Shown here in pieces: positions 1 to 13,000 of a stretch of DNA of 64,000 nt (position 1 is the first letter of the stretch; each line of letters begins with the position of its first letter). This DNA is from Taxawa tesnikishii (nom. ined.) (lineage: Eukaryota > Ascomycota > Dothideomycetes > Dothideales), in contig JAPDRO010000008.1 in the NCBI GenBank assembly GCA_030247885.1, positions 434,001 to 498,000 on the forward strand, written 5' to 3'. The translations under genes were made by a program, and so were the position numbers. The notes below the pieces were generated by a model, which searched no databases, had not been told where the DNA came from, and saw only the letters and a program-made list of their open reading frames with translations.

Positions 1-103
1 AAACGGGCGAACACTCTGCCAGCTCCGGAAGCCTGCATTGTGCGACTCCGACAGCCAGTCCTGTCTCGGTATGTAGCAAACGGTTTGCTGATAGAAGCTG
101 CAG

Positions 104-678
104 TTGCTGTCCTCCGTGGTGACTCCAAGATCACCGGCACTGTCACCTTCGAGCAGGCCGACGAGAACTCTCCCACCACCGTCTCTTGGAACATCACCGG
201 CCACGATGCCAACGCTGAGCGTGGCATGCACGTCCACGCCTACGGCGACAACACAAACGGCTGCACTTCCGCCGGCCCACACTGTACGTCCTTCGTCCTC
301 CGAGGGCGTCCTGCATATTCACCAAGACCCCGAGCTGACCATGCTCGCTCACAGTCAACCCATTCGGCAAGGACCACGGCGCACCATCCGACGAGACCCG
401 TCACGTCGGTGACCTGGGTAACTTCAAGACCGACGGCCAGGGCAACGCAAAGGGCTCCGTCACCGACAAACTCATCAAGTTGATCGGCCCTCAGAGTGTG
501 CTCGGCCGCACCATTGTCGTTCACGCCGGCACCGATGACCTTGGAAAGTCGGACCACCCAGAGAGCAAGAAGACCGGCAACGCTGGTGCTCGCCCAGCCT
601 GCGGTGAGTAATACGAGACCTTGCACGCATAAGGACGTGGCTAATCAGATAACAGGTGTCATTGGCATTTCCCAGTAA
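104..678 (+). CDS. SOD1: Cu/Zn superoxide dismutase, 5'-partial
   Basis: Cytosolic Cu/Zn superoxide dismutase, which converts superoxide to hydrogen peroxide and oxygen. Three exons are visible: from an acceptor at 103 to 283, 355-603 and 656-678, with introns 284-354 and 604-655 whose phases join cleanly. The metal-site signatures are present: the [12 protein letters not shown] stretch, the metal-bridging region around [12 protein letters not shown] and [19 protein letters not shown], and the active-site arginine in [10 protein letters not shown]. The protein ends GVIGISQ at a TAA. Fungal SOD1 normally begins with a very short first exon (MVKA..) followed by an intron. The frame upstream of 104 does not encode that start, so I infer the window opens inside intron 1 and that exon 1 lies off the left edge. 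The next gene follows on the same strand after about 0.7 kb. Identification is near certain. Confidence 0.95.
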
Positions 679-1363
679 ATTGCCCGTACAAGGGCGACGA
701 TACCTATAATGTGATACGAGTAGTTGGCAGGTCTACAAAAAGCATACTTGTAGACATCTTGGCATCATATAGCTGTAGCATAGTTGGTCAATGCACAGAA
801 ATCGGTCCTACAGACAGGAAAATGTGACCGTCCTTCAATTCTAGGGATCCAATTTGATGGAACAAGTGCGAAGGGGCTCTTAAGCAACGGGCGCCATCGG
901 TGAACGAGAACACAGCCTCGAAGCGTCTCCGAAGACCCTTGAAGCCATCCTCTTCTCCACACTTTATTTGACCAGCTGTCGAGACCGTAATTGACCGCTT
1001 CACATCTATTTCATCTGCAAATAACCCGCAACCTGTACATAACGTTTCACGGCCGATTGATTGCTTTTCTCCCTGCTGAGAAACCGTAACCGAGAGCCTT
1101 TTTTTCTTTCCTCCGGATCCAAACTCCAACAGTCCCCAAGAGTAAGCACGAGACCAGCATTCCCCGCTATATGAAGGGATTCTAGGGATATTGTCTTCAA
1201 GCGGTTGCCTCGCATGCACTTTATGCAACTTTGAACCACCTCGCTAACTGCTGTCTCTCGCCTGGTGTAGAGTTTCTCTTGTAACCAGCGAAACTCCTGA
1301 TCCCGAAGTCCGTACCTCAGAACCGTACCCCTCGCCTGCACGCTCGAATCGAACTATACCACA
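679..1363. other. intergenic: SOD1 3' flank and Tudor-SN promoter
   Basis: 685 bp between two genes on the same strand. Open frames here are short, mutually overlapping and without recognisable motifs. I see no RNA gene or repeat. Confidence 0.6.
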
Positions 1364-4168
1364 ATGGCACGCATGATGGAAGCAAAGGTCAAGAGCGTCC
1401 TCTCCGGAGATACTCTCATCCTTCACAATGTGCGGAATCCGGCGCAAGAGCGCACATTGAGTCTCGCCTTCGTGACTGCACCTCGGATACGGAGAGATGG
1501 CGAAGAGGTTGGTGGATCGTTCACCTAAACGGCAGCTTCGACAGAATCGTACCGAATCTGTTTGAGGAAGACAGAGAGCTAACCAGACAACAGCCGTTTG
1601 CTTTTGAATCTCGCGATTTCCTCCGCAAACTGTGCGTGGGCAAAGTGGTCCAGTTTAACGTGCTGTACAACATCCCTACGCCTCAGCCTCGCGACTACGG
1701 TACCGTCACCCTTCAAAGCGGTCAGAACCTGCTCGACTTGGCCGTTAGAGAGGGATGGGTGAAGCTCCGGGACGATGCTGGTAGAAAAGAGGACACACCG
1801 CAGGGTACTGAGCTGCTGGAGAGATTACAAGCACTCGAGGCACATGCAAAGGCGGAAGAGAAGGGCGTCTGGAACCCACAACAGCAGCGGATTGAGAATG
1901 TTCATGAGATGGCTGATCCAAAGGCTTTCGCTGAGGCGAACAAGGGCAAGGCTATTGATGGTATGTATCGTTTCATAACTACTATAGGAGCTTGGGCTGA
2001 CGCGAACTACAGCCATCGTCGAGCGCGTGCTCAGCGGAGACAGACTCATTTGCCGTCTTTTGGTGCAACCTACCAAGCACGTTCAGACCATTGTCCTCGT
2101 CGCCGGTATTCGTGCACCAGCTACCAAGCGCGTAAACCCTTCCGACGGCTCAGAACAGCCGGCCGAACCATTCGGGGCTGAGGCGCATTCTTTCGTCGAG
2201 CAGAGGTTGCTGCAGCGTGGCGTCACCGTGCGTACTCTCGGAGTTTCGCCTACCAACAACCTCGTGGGCGAGGTACGGCATCCGATGGGAAGCATTGCCG
2301 AGTTCGTACTGAAGGCCGGTCTCGCACGCTGCACCGACCACCACTCGACCTGGCTCGGAGCTGAAATGGGCAAGCTCAGACAGGCCGAGCGCTACGCCAG
2401 GGACAACAAACTTGGTCTATTCGAGGGCCAGGTCACGCAAAGGCAAGGAGGCCATGGCGAGGTCGAGGCTGTCGTTAGCCGTGTTTTCTCTGCCGACACT
2501 CTCTACCTGCGCAACAAGGCTGGCAACGAGAAGCGTGTGAACCTTAGCAGTGTCCGCCAGCCCAAACCGTCGGATCCTCAGCAGGCACCTTTCGGGGCTG
2601 AGGCCAAGGAGTTCGTGCGCAAGAGGCTCATTGGCAAGCACGTCAAGGTCACCATTGACGGCAAACGTCCAGCAACCGAAGGCTACGATGAGCGCGAGAT
2701 GGCAACAGTGACCTACAACAACAACAACATCGGTCTGCTTCTTGTCGAAAACGGATATGCTTCGGTCATTCGTCACCGCATGGATGACACTGACAGATCC
2801 CCTATCTACGATGAGCTCCTTGCCGCTGAAGAAGCTGCCAAGTCAGAAGGCAAGGGCATGTGGAACCCTAAGCCTCCAAAGAAGGTCGACTACGTCGACT
2901 ACAGCGCATCCCTCGACCAGGCCAAACGTCAAATGACACTTTTCTCGAGGCAAAAGAAGATCCCGGCGGTTGTTGACTTTGTGAAGAGTGGCAGCAGGTT
3001 CACCGTTCTGGTACCACGCGAGAACGCCAAACTCACTTTCGTCCTCGGCGGTATCAGAGCCCCAAGGTCTGCTCGTGGTCCTTCTGACACTGCCGAGCCC
3101 TTTGGTCAAGAAGCGCACGACTTCGCGAACCGCAGGTGCTTGCAGAGAGACGTGGAAATCGACGTCGATGACACTGACAAGGTTGGCGGCTTCATCGGCA
3201 CCATGTATGTGAACCGTGAGAGCTTTGCCAAACTGCTTGTCGAGGAAGGTCTTGCCTCTGTGCACGCATACAGCGCTGAGAAGTCCGGAAACGCCAACGA
3301 GCTGTTCGCGGCAGAGAAGAAGGCCAAGGATGCGAGAAGGGGCATGTGGCACGACTGGGACCCATCGAAGGAGGCGGAAGAGAACGGTGATGACTACGAC
3401 GCCCCGGAAGACCTGAACGGCACGAACGGTGACGCCGCCCCTGCCGAGCGCCGCAAGGATTACCGCGACGTCATGGTCACTCACGTCGATCCCGCCACCG
3501 CTCGCGTCAAGTTGCAGCAAGTCGGTACCGGAACTGCTGCCCTAACCGACCTGATGAACTCCTTCCGTTCCTTCCACCTTTCTTCATCCGCTAACCAGCC
3601 GCTGTCGGGCCCGCCCAAGGCAGGTGACTTTGTCTCGGCCAGATTCACCGAAGACGACAACTGGTACCGCGCCCGCGTGCGCCGCAACGACCGTGACAAC
3701 AAGACATCCGAGGTCGTCTACGTCGATTACGGCAACAGCGAGACGGTCCCATGGTCCCGCCTGCGCGCGCTCGACCAGAGCAGATTCGGCGTCCAGAAGC
3801 TGCGTCCTCAGGCCATCGACGCGGTGCTGTCGTTCCTGCAGTTCCCAACCGCTCCCGAATACCTCAAGGAGAGCGTATACATGATCCAGGACGTCACGGC
3901 CGACAGGTCGCTCGTCGCCAACGTCGACTATGTCGACCCCAAGGACGGAACTCTCTACGTGACGCTCTTCGACCCCAAGCAGAGCAGCAGCCTGGACCAG
4001 AGCTTGAACGCCGACGTCGTCGCCGAGGGCCTCGCGATGGTGCCGAAGAAGCTCAAGACGTGGGAGAGGGCGGCGAGTGACGCGCTCGCCGGCCTCAAGA
4101 AGAGGGAGGACGAGGCCAAGAGTGAGCGCAGGGGCATGTGGGAGTACGGCGATCTGACCGAGGATTGA
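1364..4168 (+). CDS. Tudor-SN / SND1-like staphylococcal nuclease domain protein
   Basis: Homolog of SND1 (Tudor-SN), a cytoplasmic RNA-binding protein linked in eukaryotes to RNA silencing complexes, splicing and stress granules. Exons are 1364-1507, 1594-1960 and 2013-4168, giving 888 residues. It holds repeated staphylococcal-nuclease-like folds at roughly residues 1-168, 171-310, 320-463 and 484-621, each ending in the family's short GMW-type motif (KGVWNP, LGLFEG, KGMWNP, RGMWHD). A Tudor domain follows at about 698-759 (NWYRARV, VVYVDYGNSE), embedded in a fifth, split SN fold that ends GMWEYGD. This is the standard SND1 order and length. The start ATG gives MARMMEAKVKSVLSGD, matching the normal SN1 beginning. 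The first intron uses the weak donor GTTGGT at 1508; it is the only donor that preserves phase into PFAFESRDFL. No frameshift is needed. Confidence 0.95.
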
Positions 4169-4772
4169 GCAACGGTGGTGCTAGAGGTTGATGCGGCTTT
4201 CCTCGGCAACAGCGTTTTGACGGCATGTACGGAAAAGAAAAAGCTTTGGTTGTGTTTATGTAAGAAGCAATGGCAATGTCCCTCGTGCTTGTTCGTTTTC
4301 AAACGTCATTGTTTGCGAAAAGTGAAGGTGTTATATGTCTGATAACACCAGGGGAGGAAGGTGGTTTATGCTACACTCTGTTGCGCTCACAGTGCTGCGT
4401 TTCACATCTGGGCCGCTGTGTGAGGGTATAAGCCGACCTTTGCTGACCTTTGTTGCCTCTCGAACGAGTGTGACCTATTCGGCAGCGGCATCGCCATAGG
4501 GATCAATCAGTGAGACTGCCTGCCTGCCTGCCTGCCTTCCTGTTAAAAGCAGTTGTGCGAGACAGAAGTCAGCGTCACGATTCGGAAAGGCGAGTCAGTG
4601 AGAGAGGGAAATGGAGAGTAATGTTTTCATCCCCAGTTTATTTACAAGCAAAACGACCGCCAACGCCTTCCTCCAGGGTATCATAGTTCCATACAATTCA
4701 GTCCCTTCCTCCATCCATCATCCTTCCCCTCTACCTCCACCTCTACCTCCACCTCCATTCGCCCCCGAGATT
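4169..4772. other. convergent 3' flanks of Tudor-SN and MEX67
   Basis: About 600 bp between converging genes, presumably both 3' UTRs and terminators. It contains the CTGC repeat noted separately and a pyrimidine-rich CTACCTCCAC stretch at 4730-4760. No coding signal. Confidence 0.6.
4516..4537. repeat. (CTGC)n microsatellite
   Basis: Five and a half perfect CTGC units in the convergent intergenic region. Confidence 0.9.
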
Positions 4773-6783
4773 CTAGCCCTGATTGAAGTATTCAGGGCCT
4801 AGCGTTGTCGAAACCGCCGCAAAAGCCTGCAAGGCTCGCTCGAAGTCCCATGCCGTCTGCTCCAAACATTCCTGAGCGAATTGTAGTGTAAGGTTCGTTC
4901 GCTTCTGTAACTCCAGAACCATGGCCTGCGCCTGCTCTGTGGACGGGGCTCCTGCAGGCTGCTGGGACTGCATCGCCTCCGTATTCCAACCCTCAAGGTT
5001 GTCTGCTTCGAAGGCTTGCGCACCGCCGTAAGCTCTGATGGTGAGCATGTCGTTGACGACGCGCACGCCCGAAGGTCCGCCGGGCCCGATGACGAAGCTG
5101 CGGTCGAAGCTGCGCTTCTTCTTTGGCTCGCCCGTGCTGGCATCTAGCTCGTCAAACTCTCCGTGAATCGTAATGAGGAAGCCGTCGACGCCGATGGGCG
5201 ATTGACCGCTGGGATCCGGCACGAAAGGTTGAGCTTGGCATTCGATAAGCCATTTCTTCGCGTCCGTGGCGAGGTCTGGGTGACGTGTTCGTGGTAGGTG
5301 GGACCAGCACTCCTGTACCGCTTTCGGTCCGCGGAAGTGTCGGTTTTGTCTTGCCGGTAGCTGTGAGATCTTCTTCAGGTTCCGGCTCTGCTTGATGTGT
5401 GCCTGGGTATCCCACTCTTGTGCCGCGCTGCCGACTGCTGCAGGATCTCTGGGTGCTGAAGTGTTGACTGCAAATGAGAAATCGGATTGTTCGTCGTAGT
5501 AGTGCAAGGCCAATCCGTTGCGATCGGTGTCGAAACCGCTAAAGAACGTTCTGATGAAGTTCTCTGCTATCTGACCTTCGTCTTGGAAGTTGGCGGTTCG
5601 GATTGGAAAGGGTAAATCGACAGCTTGGGAGCCATCTTTGGCAACTTCTTCGTCGGCGCGCACCTGAATGTTGTTGAGCATACGCAACTTGGGGTACCAG
5701 CGAACCAACTCCTTTGCGTAGTCGGGTTCCGCTTGCTCCAGTGGGTTATTCGAGATGATCAGTTGATCCAGGTTGCGAAATCTCCGTTTCCACACGTCGA
5801 TCGATTTCAGATCTTGAAGCTTGTTCCCGGAAAGGTCGAGATTCCTCAGTTGAGGAAGGGTCTGTGAGAGCGTCGTAACGGTCTTGAGGTCTGGAAGGTC
5901 GTTGTTGGCAAGCGTGACACTTTCGATAGCTTCATGCTTCTCCACAGCAGTTTTAAACTGCTCGTCCAGGACCTTCATAAGCGCCGGGAAGAACTTGCTA
6001 GTTGATGAGGCAGTGTCAAATACGGCACTGGATTTGAGATCGGGGTCCTGGCCGAGCGTGCTGAGGTCGAGCAGCTTGAGCTCTGCGTTGTAACGTCGCG
6101 CGAGAACGCTCTTTAGCATGGCCAGTGTGTTCTCTTTGTGTGCTGCTGCAGCATCCTCGATCCGCTCAATTTTGATGTTTTTCTTTGCCCAGACAAAGCC
6201 ATTCATTCTCGTCAAAGCACCGACATCCTCGGCGGGGACCGATATTATCAGCTCTTCTCCATTGACCTGTGACTATGCGAATGTTAGTATCTGGTGGCAT
6301 CTCGGAATTCCCTCCACCGAAAGGCGAGCGGCCGTGTCGAAAATCGGGCTTCGCTCATACCTTCTTGACCTTCACAGCTCTCTTGGCGGATCCAGTTTTC
6401 ATTGTTGCTTTTCTTTCGAGCCAGGCAATCAAGGCTTTGACGCCGCCGTCCGGTTCGGATGCAGCGTCGCTGTTCGTCCAGCCGGTCACTCTGAGCTCCT
6501 CGAGCCCTCCTGTTGAACATATGTGTCAGCTGTTGAAGTACGAAGAGGGGCTGAGTCGAAAACCTACTGGACGTAGGCTGGTTTCGTCGAGTTCGCGTAG
6601 CAGTATCGTTGGAACCGACGTGTCGCAGTATCGCTTTGTGGGCATTCGTGCCGGTAATGCTTCTAGCAGGCTTTTTGGCGGTTGTTCTCTCGCGACCCAT
6701 GACGAGGTCACCATCCCGGTCAGTGCGCGTGGCGCGCTTGAGATACCGCCAGGCCGGCGGGCGGCGAGGCTGGCGGAAGTCAT
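4773..6783 (-). CDS. MEX67: mRNA export receptor Mex67 (NXF1 family)
   Basis: General mRNA export receptor that ferries mRNPs through nuclear pores with its partner Mtr2. Exons, reading on the minus strand, are 6783-6568, 6509-6361 and 6266-4773, with introns 6510-6567 and 6267-6360. Total about 619 residues. The N-terminal acidic-basic motif DRDGDLVM is typical of fungal Mex67. It is followed by an RNP-like fold (about 75-160), leucine-rich repeats (about 236-300, LRNLDLSGNKL, LDQLIISNNPL), an NTF2-like domain (about 350-535, IAENFIRTFFSGFD) and a C-terminal TAP-C/UBA domain (about 564-619) that binds FG nucleoporins. The only good ATG (6781-6783) opens MTSASLAARRPGG, which is one base out of frame with DRDGDLVM. 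One extra base at the GG of 6746-6747 joins them, so I infer a missing base in the assembly there. If that is wrong, the N-terminus is unresolved. Confidence 0.93.
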
Positions 6784-7645
6784 GGTGGTGGTCGGTATAG
6801 ATGGTTGTGTGAGGAGGAAGCTGCCAAAGAGAGAACGCGAATGACGAAGTCTTAAAGGCGGCTGCCTGAATAGACGCGCACGGGCGTTGGGGCTATCCGG
6901 CACGAGCCGTCAGCCTTTGCGAGCCTGGAGCAATCGGTTCATGCGACTCTCTTTCTTTCGATTCACCCAATTATGCATCGCAAAAGGTAGTAACCATTCG
7001 CCTTGTTGTACTACACTACGAAGCAGCATGCCTCAACAGCTCCCTTCAACCAGTCACAAGGGTGAAATATAGTGTATTTCAAATTAACATGCGGTGGATG
7101 TGCCGAAATTGCAGCACAGGAAAAGCGGCGGGCTCCATGTGTATACGCCTGTGCATTCGCGAATATCGACGCGTGGATGACTTATTTGTATGAGGTTCAA
7201 ACAGTCACTGCTTCGAATTACCTCTCTCCGTGCAATACATTTCCTCTCCCTCTTCGATACTCGCGGAACCACCAATGTACTGACATCGTACATCCACACG
7301 GACCTCGATCAAGTCAGTTATTACTCCTGGACAGCCGCACGAGTCCCTGTTTCCTTGCTAGTCCTTCCAGTGGGCCTCTGACTCCATATGACACGGATGC
7401 CAGGATAATGACTGCAGTTCCCGCTGCATGTCTCCTCTCATGCTCCCTGCTAAGTATTCCCCTCAATTCTTGTCGCCTCATCCAACAGAAGCGCACCCCT
7501 GACTCGGTACCAGGTGACTGGCGCTCGACGGTGGGATATCACTGCCCTCTTGTTCCTTCTTTCTTTTGATACAGGAGAAAAAGATCCTGAAAATCTTGCA
7601 GCAATATCTCCTCCCCTTTCATCCAAGCTCATCGAGCACCAACGT
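6784..7645. other. intergenic: MEX67 promoter and acyltransferase 3' flank
   Basis: About 860 bp between two minus-strand genes. Open frames on both strands are short with unlikely composition. Nothing recognised. Confidence 0.55.
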
Positions 7646-9124
7646 TCATCCTAGAAGCACTGTCTTCTCCCTCATCTGCACCTGTTCTCCCGTCGCCCAC
7701 CTAACGACGCCATCCGTAATCTTCGCACAAACCGGATCCACATATTTCACCCAGAGGTCCGCTAATCTATACAGCACCCAGTAGAAGATCGGCAGCACGA
7801 CGACAAACTGCAACAGCGGGCCTCTTTCCAGGTCCTCCTGGGTACCGTCTTCACGAAATTTCGGATTCAGATAGGACGGCAGGTAAACGAGCCAGGTGAG
7901 GAGCGTCTTCATGAGGAGGTTATGGATCAAGTAGACAGGGAAGGAGACACGGCCCATAAAGTTTGCAAGCCGTGAGGAGAGAAATTGCCGACCGGGAGCG
8001 GAGAAGAAGAGTCCGGTCATTATGAGCGATGCGCCGAGTGAGTCCCAATAGCGACCTGCAAATCACCAACGTAAGCTTCATGCCTAAAGCCTTGTCGCTT
8101 TCTTCCAGCCAACGGGACTTACGGATGTCGGCGTCTTCAGGAACAAGCGGTATCATGACTGAAGCAAGAGTCCGCGACCAAGGCGCCCATTCTGGCGCAT
8201 CCTGAGGAAACCCGGAGAGGAACAGACCGGCCACGATGATAAGGAGTGAGACAGGCGGAGGACAGCGGTCTGGCGCAGAGGAACCGAGTTCGGTCTGTAG
8301 TTCCGCAATGAAGATGCCCCAGAAGATGTTCATGCTTTTCACAGCTGGGAACCGTTAGCAGGGTGGATTTCTTGGCGAGTGTAAGAGAGGGCTGGAAAAG
8401 AAACGTCTCTTTCTACCTTGATTCCCAAGCCAGCTGTAAATATACAACAGCACGAGGATCGTTTTCCTCGCCTTTGGTGTTAACAGCATGGTCGAAACAA
8501 CCGTCATGTATACTAGAAATGCGCCTTCCAAAAACAGCATCAATGTCCACTGTGTTCCATCGTATTCATCCCAGCCAACCGTCCAGGTCAGCACGTTGGC
8601 ATGCATGAGCTTTTGCACCGCCCCGACCAGCGTGGGCTCCCTGTCATGCCACCCTTGTCTTATCCACGTCGCATCAATGTGCCGTCCCATGTTGTACAGT
8701 CCGACCTGCGCGAAGAACCAACTCAGGGTTGTGGCAATCATGGTGGGCAGCATCAGACGTCCGCTCCTTGCCAGCGCGCTTTTAGCAATGCCATTGAAAG
8801 CCGCAGTATTGTTGCCCGCCTGGGCTTTTGAGAGGGGTCCGATGGCGTTTGCGTATCCGGTTATGAGGAAGAAGAGGGCGACGTTGGCACGCTCACTGAC
8901 AAGTAATCGGAAGAAGGGAAGTTGCAGGATGTGCGAGCCCTTGTCGGGACCGAGGGCGGGAGCATGGATGAATGGAATGAAGGCAGTACAGAGGTGGCCG
9001 GTGACGACGAAGAAAGCAGCTGCGCCGCGAAGGCCCTGGACAAAGAAGGTCAGGCAGGTAGGAGAACAAGAGATGAGTCACATACATCTACCCAATTTGG
9101 ATCTCGGACTGCCGGAGACCGCAT
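7646..9124 (-). CDS. acyltransferase-3 family membrane protein
   Basis: Integral membrane acyltransferase of the acyltransferase-3 family, whose members transfer acetyl or other acyl groups to sugars, lipids or secondary metabolites. Four exons on the minus strand: 9124-9086, 9035-8417, 8344-8123 and 8055-7646, 429 residues, all phases closing. The 13-codon first exon ends VD and joins GLRGAAAFFVVTGH, recreating the family's hallmark start (W-x-D-G-L-R-G then a His in TM1). About ten hydrophobic segments follow, including FFLITGYANAIGP, ILVLLYIYSWLG and the terminal FPVYLIHNLLMKTLL, which is the usual H-x-x-[ML] C-terminal membrane motif of the family. The substrate cannot be inferred. Neighbouring genes are housekeeping and give no pathway hint. 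The family is clear; the function is open. Confidence 0.88.
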
Positions 9125-10027
9125 CGTTCTGTAGCAAAGGTGTAACGACGGTGGGAAAAACGAGGTATTAAGAAATAGACAACGATATAGATACAACAGT
9201 AACACATGCAATCACGAGCGTCGAGACAAGGAAAGAGCACCAGGCCGCTGAATATGCATATAGAGTAGGAGAGGGGGACGAGGACAGAACAGGCACGCAA
9301 GGAAGCCAACATTCCTTCAAATCTACGCAATGCAGAGCGGGCATCCGGGGACAGCCCGTTCTCCACTCCGCTACAGGCCATTCGATGCATACCGCAGGGT
9401 GTGATTGCTCTGTTGGTACATAGTCGAGTCTGGGATATAGCGGCAACGCCGGCCTAAAGGCGCTGGGGCTTGCAGTGACGTTAACGCCAAGCAGACTGGT
9501 GTTTTATGTGGATGCATCCTTACCACTCACGACCGTCGGCTGCAGTTTGGCTTGCATGCAGACAGAGAAACATTAGTAACCAACCGTGGAGCGCCGCCGT
9601 TCTGAAACACATCCATGTATCTACAAAAACGATGTGATACCATCCGAGTGGGCTTAGCAAGTAGAATGAACAAAGTATTGATCGGGCGGTGGTACCGTCG
9701 AGGCATTAACAAGCCTGATATGGTGCAGATCGTTCCTTAACTTTTCGGCCACACTACTTGGCATACTGTGCAGTACGAGCAGGGGGAGCGTGTGTCGACG
9801 GGCACGTGAGCAGGTTCCGCGGGCGACAAATCGAAAACGAGTTATTCGACCATGCGCTCTTCTGACGGTTTCTTGTTCTCTAATTCATGACAGTGCAGCC
9901 CGCTAAAAAAAAGACAAAACAGCATATCCGCACGCCTCTTTCACCTATTCTTTTAGATACCTTTGCAAAGCAGAGCCGAATCGTCCTTGACCCCTACCTA
10001 CACTTGGTCTTGTCCAATGCATCGACA
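9125..10027. other. intergenic: acyltransferase promoter and alpha-COP 3' flank
   Basis: About 900 bp between two minus-strand genes. No coding, RNA or repeat signal that I can support. Confidence 0.55.
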
Positions 10028-13000
10028 TCACGCCATGAGTCTCAGCCCGCTGCTCGGCGATCCCACTGCACAAACTTCGCATACCTTGCACACCGTGCCC
10101 TTGTATTTGGTGTGGTACTTGACGCCGTCGAACGGACAGCTTACGCTTTGTTCGCCGGCGTAAATGGGAGTGTACGACGCGCCGCAAATGTCGAACTCGC
10201 TGAACGCATCAAACTCGATCTCCACGGCATCAGTGGGCGAGCGTTCGCACACGGCCTTGACCTTTTTGCCTGTGCTGTGCATCAGCCAGTCTTCATCAGA
10301 AACAGGATCGTTGAGACAACTTACCGTGTCCTTGAACTTGGCGTTGGTGCCCTTCTCGATCAACGCATTCGCAAATCCGAGAGCGCTTCCGAGTTGCTTG
10401 TTCTTGTTCGCAAAGTTCATGGCCGAGAACAGTGCCAAGGTCTGGTGTTGCGGGTCCATGCCTGGCACAGTGAAGTAGGCTGAGAGCTCAAGTGATCTCT
10501 TCTTAACCCCATCATCAAAGGAAGAGAGATCGGTCGAGCCGCCAACCATCGCTCGCCGAGACAGCTCTATCGACATGGCAAGCACATATTGCGCTGCCGT
10601 GTTGATGACCTGCTTTGCCTGTGACAACAATCAGCACCAAAGGACTATGAAAAGACAAAACACCAACGTACCTCTTCGACTTGAGCCTGGCTGGTGACAG
10701 CGTTTACGAGCATGAGATGCAAAGTCTTCCTGAATGTCTGAACACCATCCTCAAGCTTGTTCTTCTGCATGTGCGCCTTGCCAAGCGGGAGGTCATTGTT
10801 CGCGATGTCCTCAAGGTTGCGAGGGATGATAGGCAGCACTTTTCTGCTATCCGTCTCTTGCACTGTTCTTCGCACATAGTTGACCAGCGGCGGCAGTCCA
10901 GGGTTTGCTGGCAGGAACGTCCGAGAAGCTTGGTAGATCTCCTCAAATCTTGGCTGCAACGGCTTGAAGTTGACGGCGCCAACTTGCCGGTTGAGCAAGC
11001 CCATTGCTGACTCAAATGAACCGCCTGCTACGTGGTCTGCAGCGACCGGTGAGTTCCTTGACCAGAGTTCGGCTTCACTACTGCCGGCGCCAGTATCTGC
11101 GCCTTGAACGTCTACAAAGTCTTCCTCGGCTTCGGGGATGTTGTCATCACCCATGTCCCAACCTTCAGCGTCTTCCTCTTCACCATCTTCCACGTGACCG
11201 TTGTGTTGTGGTGCGGTCTCGGCTTCGAGGAAGTTTTCATCGGCATAGCCATTAGTCGCTGGTGTGACATCCTCCTCACCGCCTTCCGCTAGCAGAGCCC
11301 TCTCGAAAGAGGATGCTCCAGAGGACTTAACAGGCCAATTGGTCTTGAATGTTGGAGCAATGGCCTGAGGCTTCGAGATTGGGGCGCCCATTGCAGGAAG
11401 ATTGATCCGGTCCTCTGTCAGGCCGCTGGCGTCCAAGATGATTTGGCACTCCTCTTCCAAACCGTGCGCTTTGGCCGTGACGTAAGCAAGAGGATATTGA
11501 TCAATCTCCTTGAGCATGTCTATCCTAGTCTGGACATCGCCAAGGAACAAGGAGTTCTGGAATCTGGAAGTCATGTCGCCACGGTGCTCTGCGATCTTCG
11601 CCATGCGCTGAAGTTTTTCCTGATCGCCTGTAGTGAGGTACAAAAAGGACAGCTTATCAAAATTGCGCAGCTTCTGGTATGTCATTTCGACGATCTGATG
11701 GTTGCCATGAGCAAGTGCTTCGGAGCTCAGTCGTTGCCAAAGCTTGGGTCGGTCAAGTTGCTTTGCCATCTCTACGGCCACATCCAAGTTGCCACACTCA
11801 ATGGCGAGTTCAAATCGTGTCTGAGGATCTTGCACGAACTGAAGCGCAATTTCCGGATAACCCTTCTTCTGGAGGTAGGAGATGATACTCTGACCGACCA
11901 AACTAGACGTCTTGATTATGTTGAGCATCTCGTCGTAATGCCTCCTCACCAATGCCAACTTGAAGCGGTACTCAGTGGGTTCAATAGTCAAAACCTTCGG
12001 CTTCGCTGCACGGTCAAGACAGTAAACGCTTCGGCCCTTGACCCGAACCAGGTATACTGTTTGCTCAAGCGTCCGAACAATACCGTTGTCTCCGTTCATC
12101 AGGGTGTATTTGATGTGGTTAAGGGTGGAATAAAGGAGGACGCCGGCGTCATCCCAAACTGCACTCTTGATGCGAATCGTTTCGTGCAATGTGCTAACCT
12201 GTTCCAATGACTTCGTAACAATCGTGACGTTATGCTTGCTGAGGAGCGCAGCGTGCAGGCCATCCGTTGACCAGACAACGTATTTGACACCATTCACAGC
12301 GAGCTCAGCAAGCTGCTTCTTCTGCTGAATGTCGTAGAGGACTACAGAAGTTGGAGTGATCAAAAGCAAACATCCAGTGCCACCGAAGCAGATGTCAGTG
12401 GTACCAGGAGGAGGTTTGATGGTCTTGGTAGTGGAATTGGACAGATCCTTGATATCGATTTGCTGGTTGGCCTGATTGAAGACCGCAAAACGATTCCTTG
12501 CAACAAAGGCAGCAGCTGTTCCGGTGCCGCGCATTGTGTTGGTCGGCTCGACAGCGCCGGTAGCGTCCTTTGGCAGACTCATCAGTTCGTAGATACCACC
12601 ATCTGCTGGAGATGTGACAAGAATTGCTCGTTCAGCCGGGTTGTAGGACAAGTTTCGCGGGGGACCCATGGGCTTCCCAGCTTCTTGAGCGAAAGCATAG
12701 ATGGGCTCTCAACATTCTTAGTGAAGTCATACGAGCGTACGTGCTTCTCCTTGGTGATGTAAAACAATTGGTTTTGGTAAACGGCCGACGCGGGTCTTTC
12801 TCTCTCCAGCTTGAAGACCATGACGCCGGTGTCGTGGCCGGCTGCAAAGAGGTTGATTTCGGGGTGGGCAGCAATGACCCAGAAACGATCCACGTCACGT
12901 TTGAAAGACTGCACCGAGGTTCTCTTGTTCAGATCCCACACTCGGATGGTCTTGTCTTCGCCGACGGAGAGAATGAGGTCCTGATGAGGGTGGAAAAGAC

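Noticed and set aside
9887-12210. Long plus-strand open frames within the alpha-COP locus
   Set aside because: Antisense shadows of a strongly conserved coding sequence.
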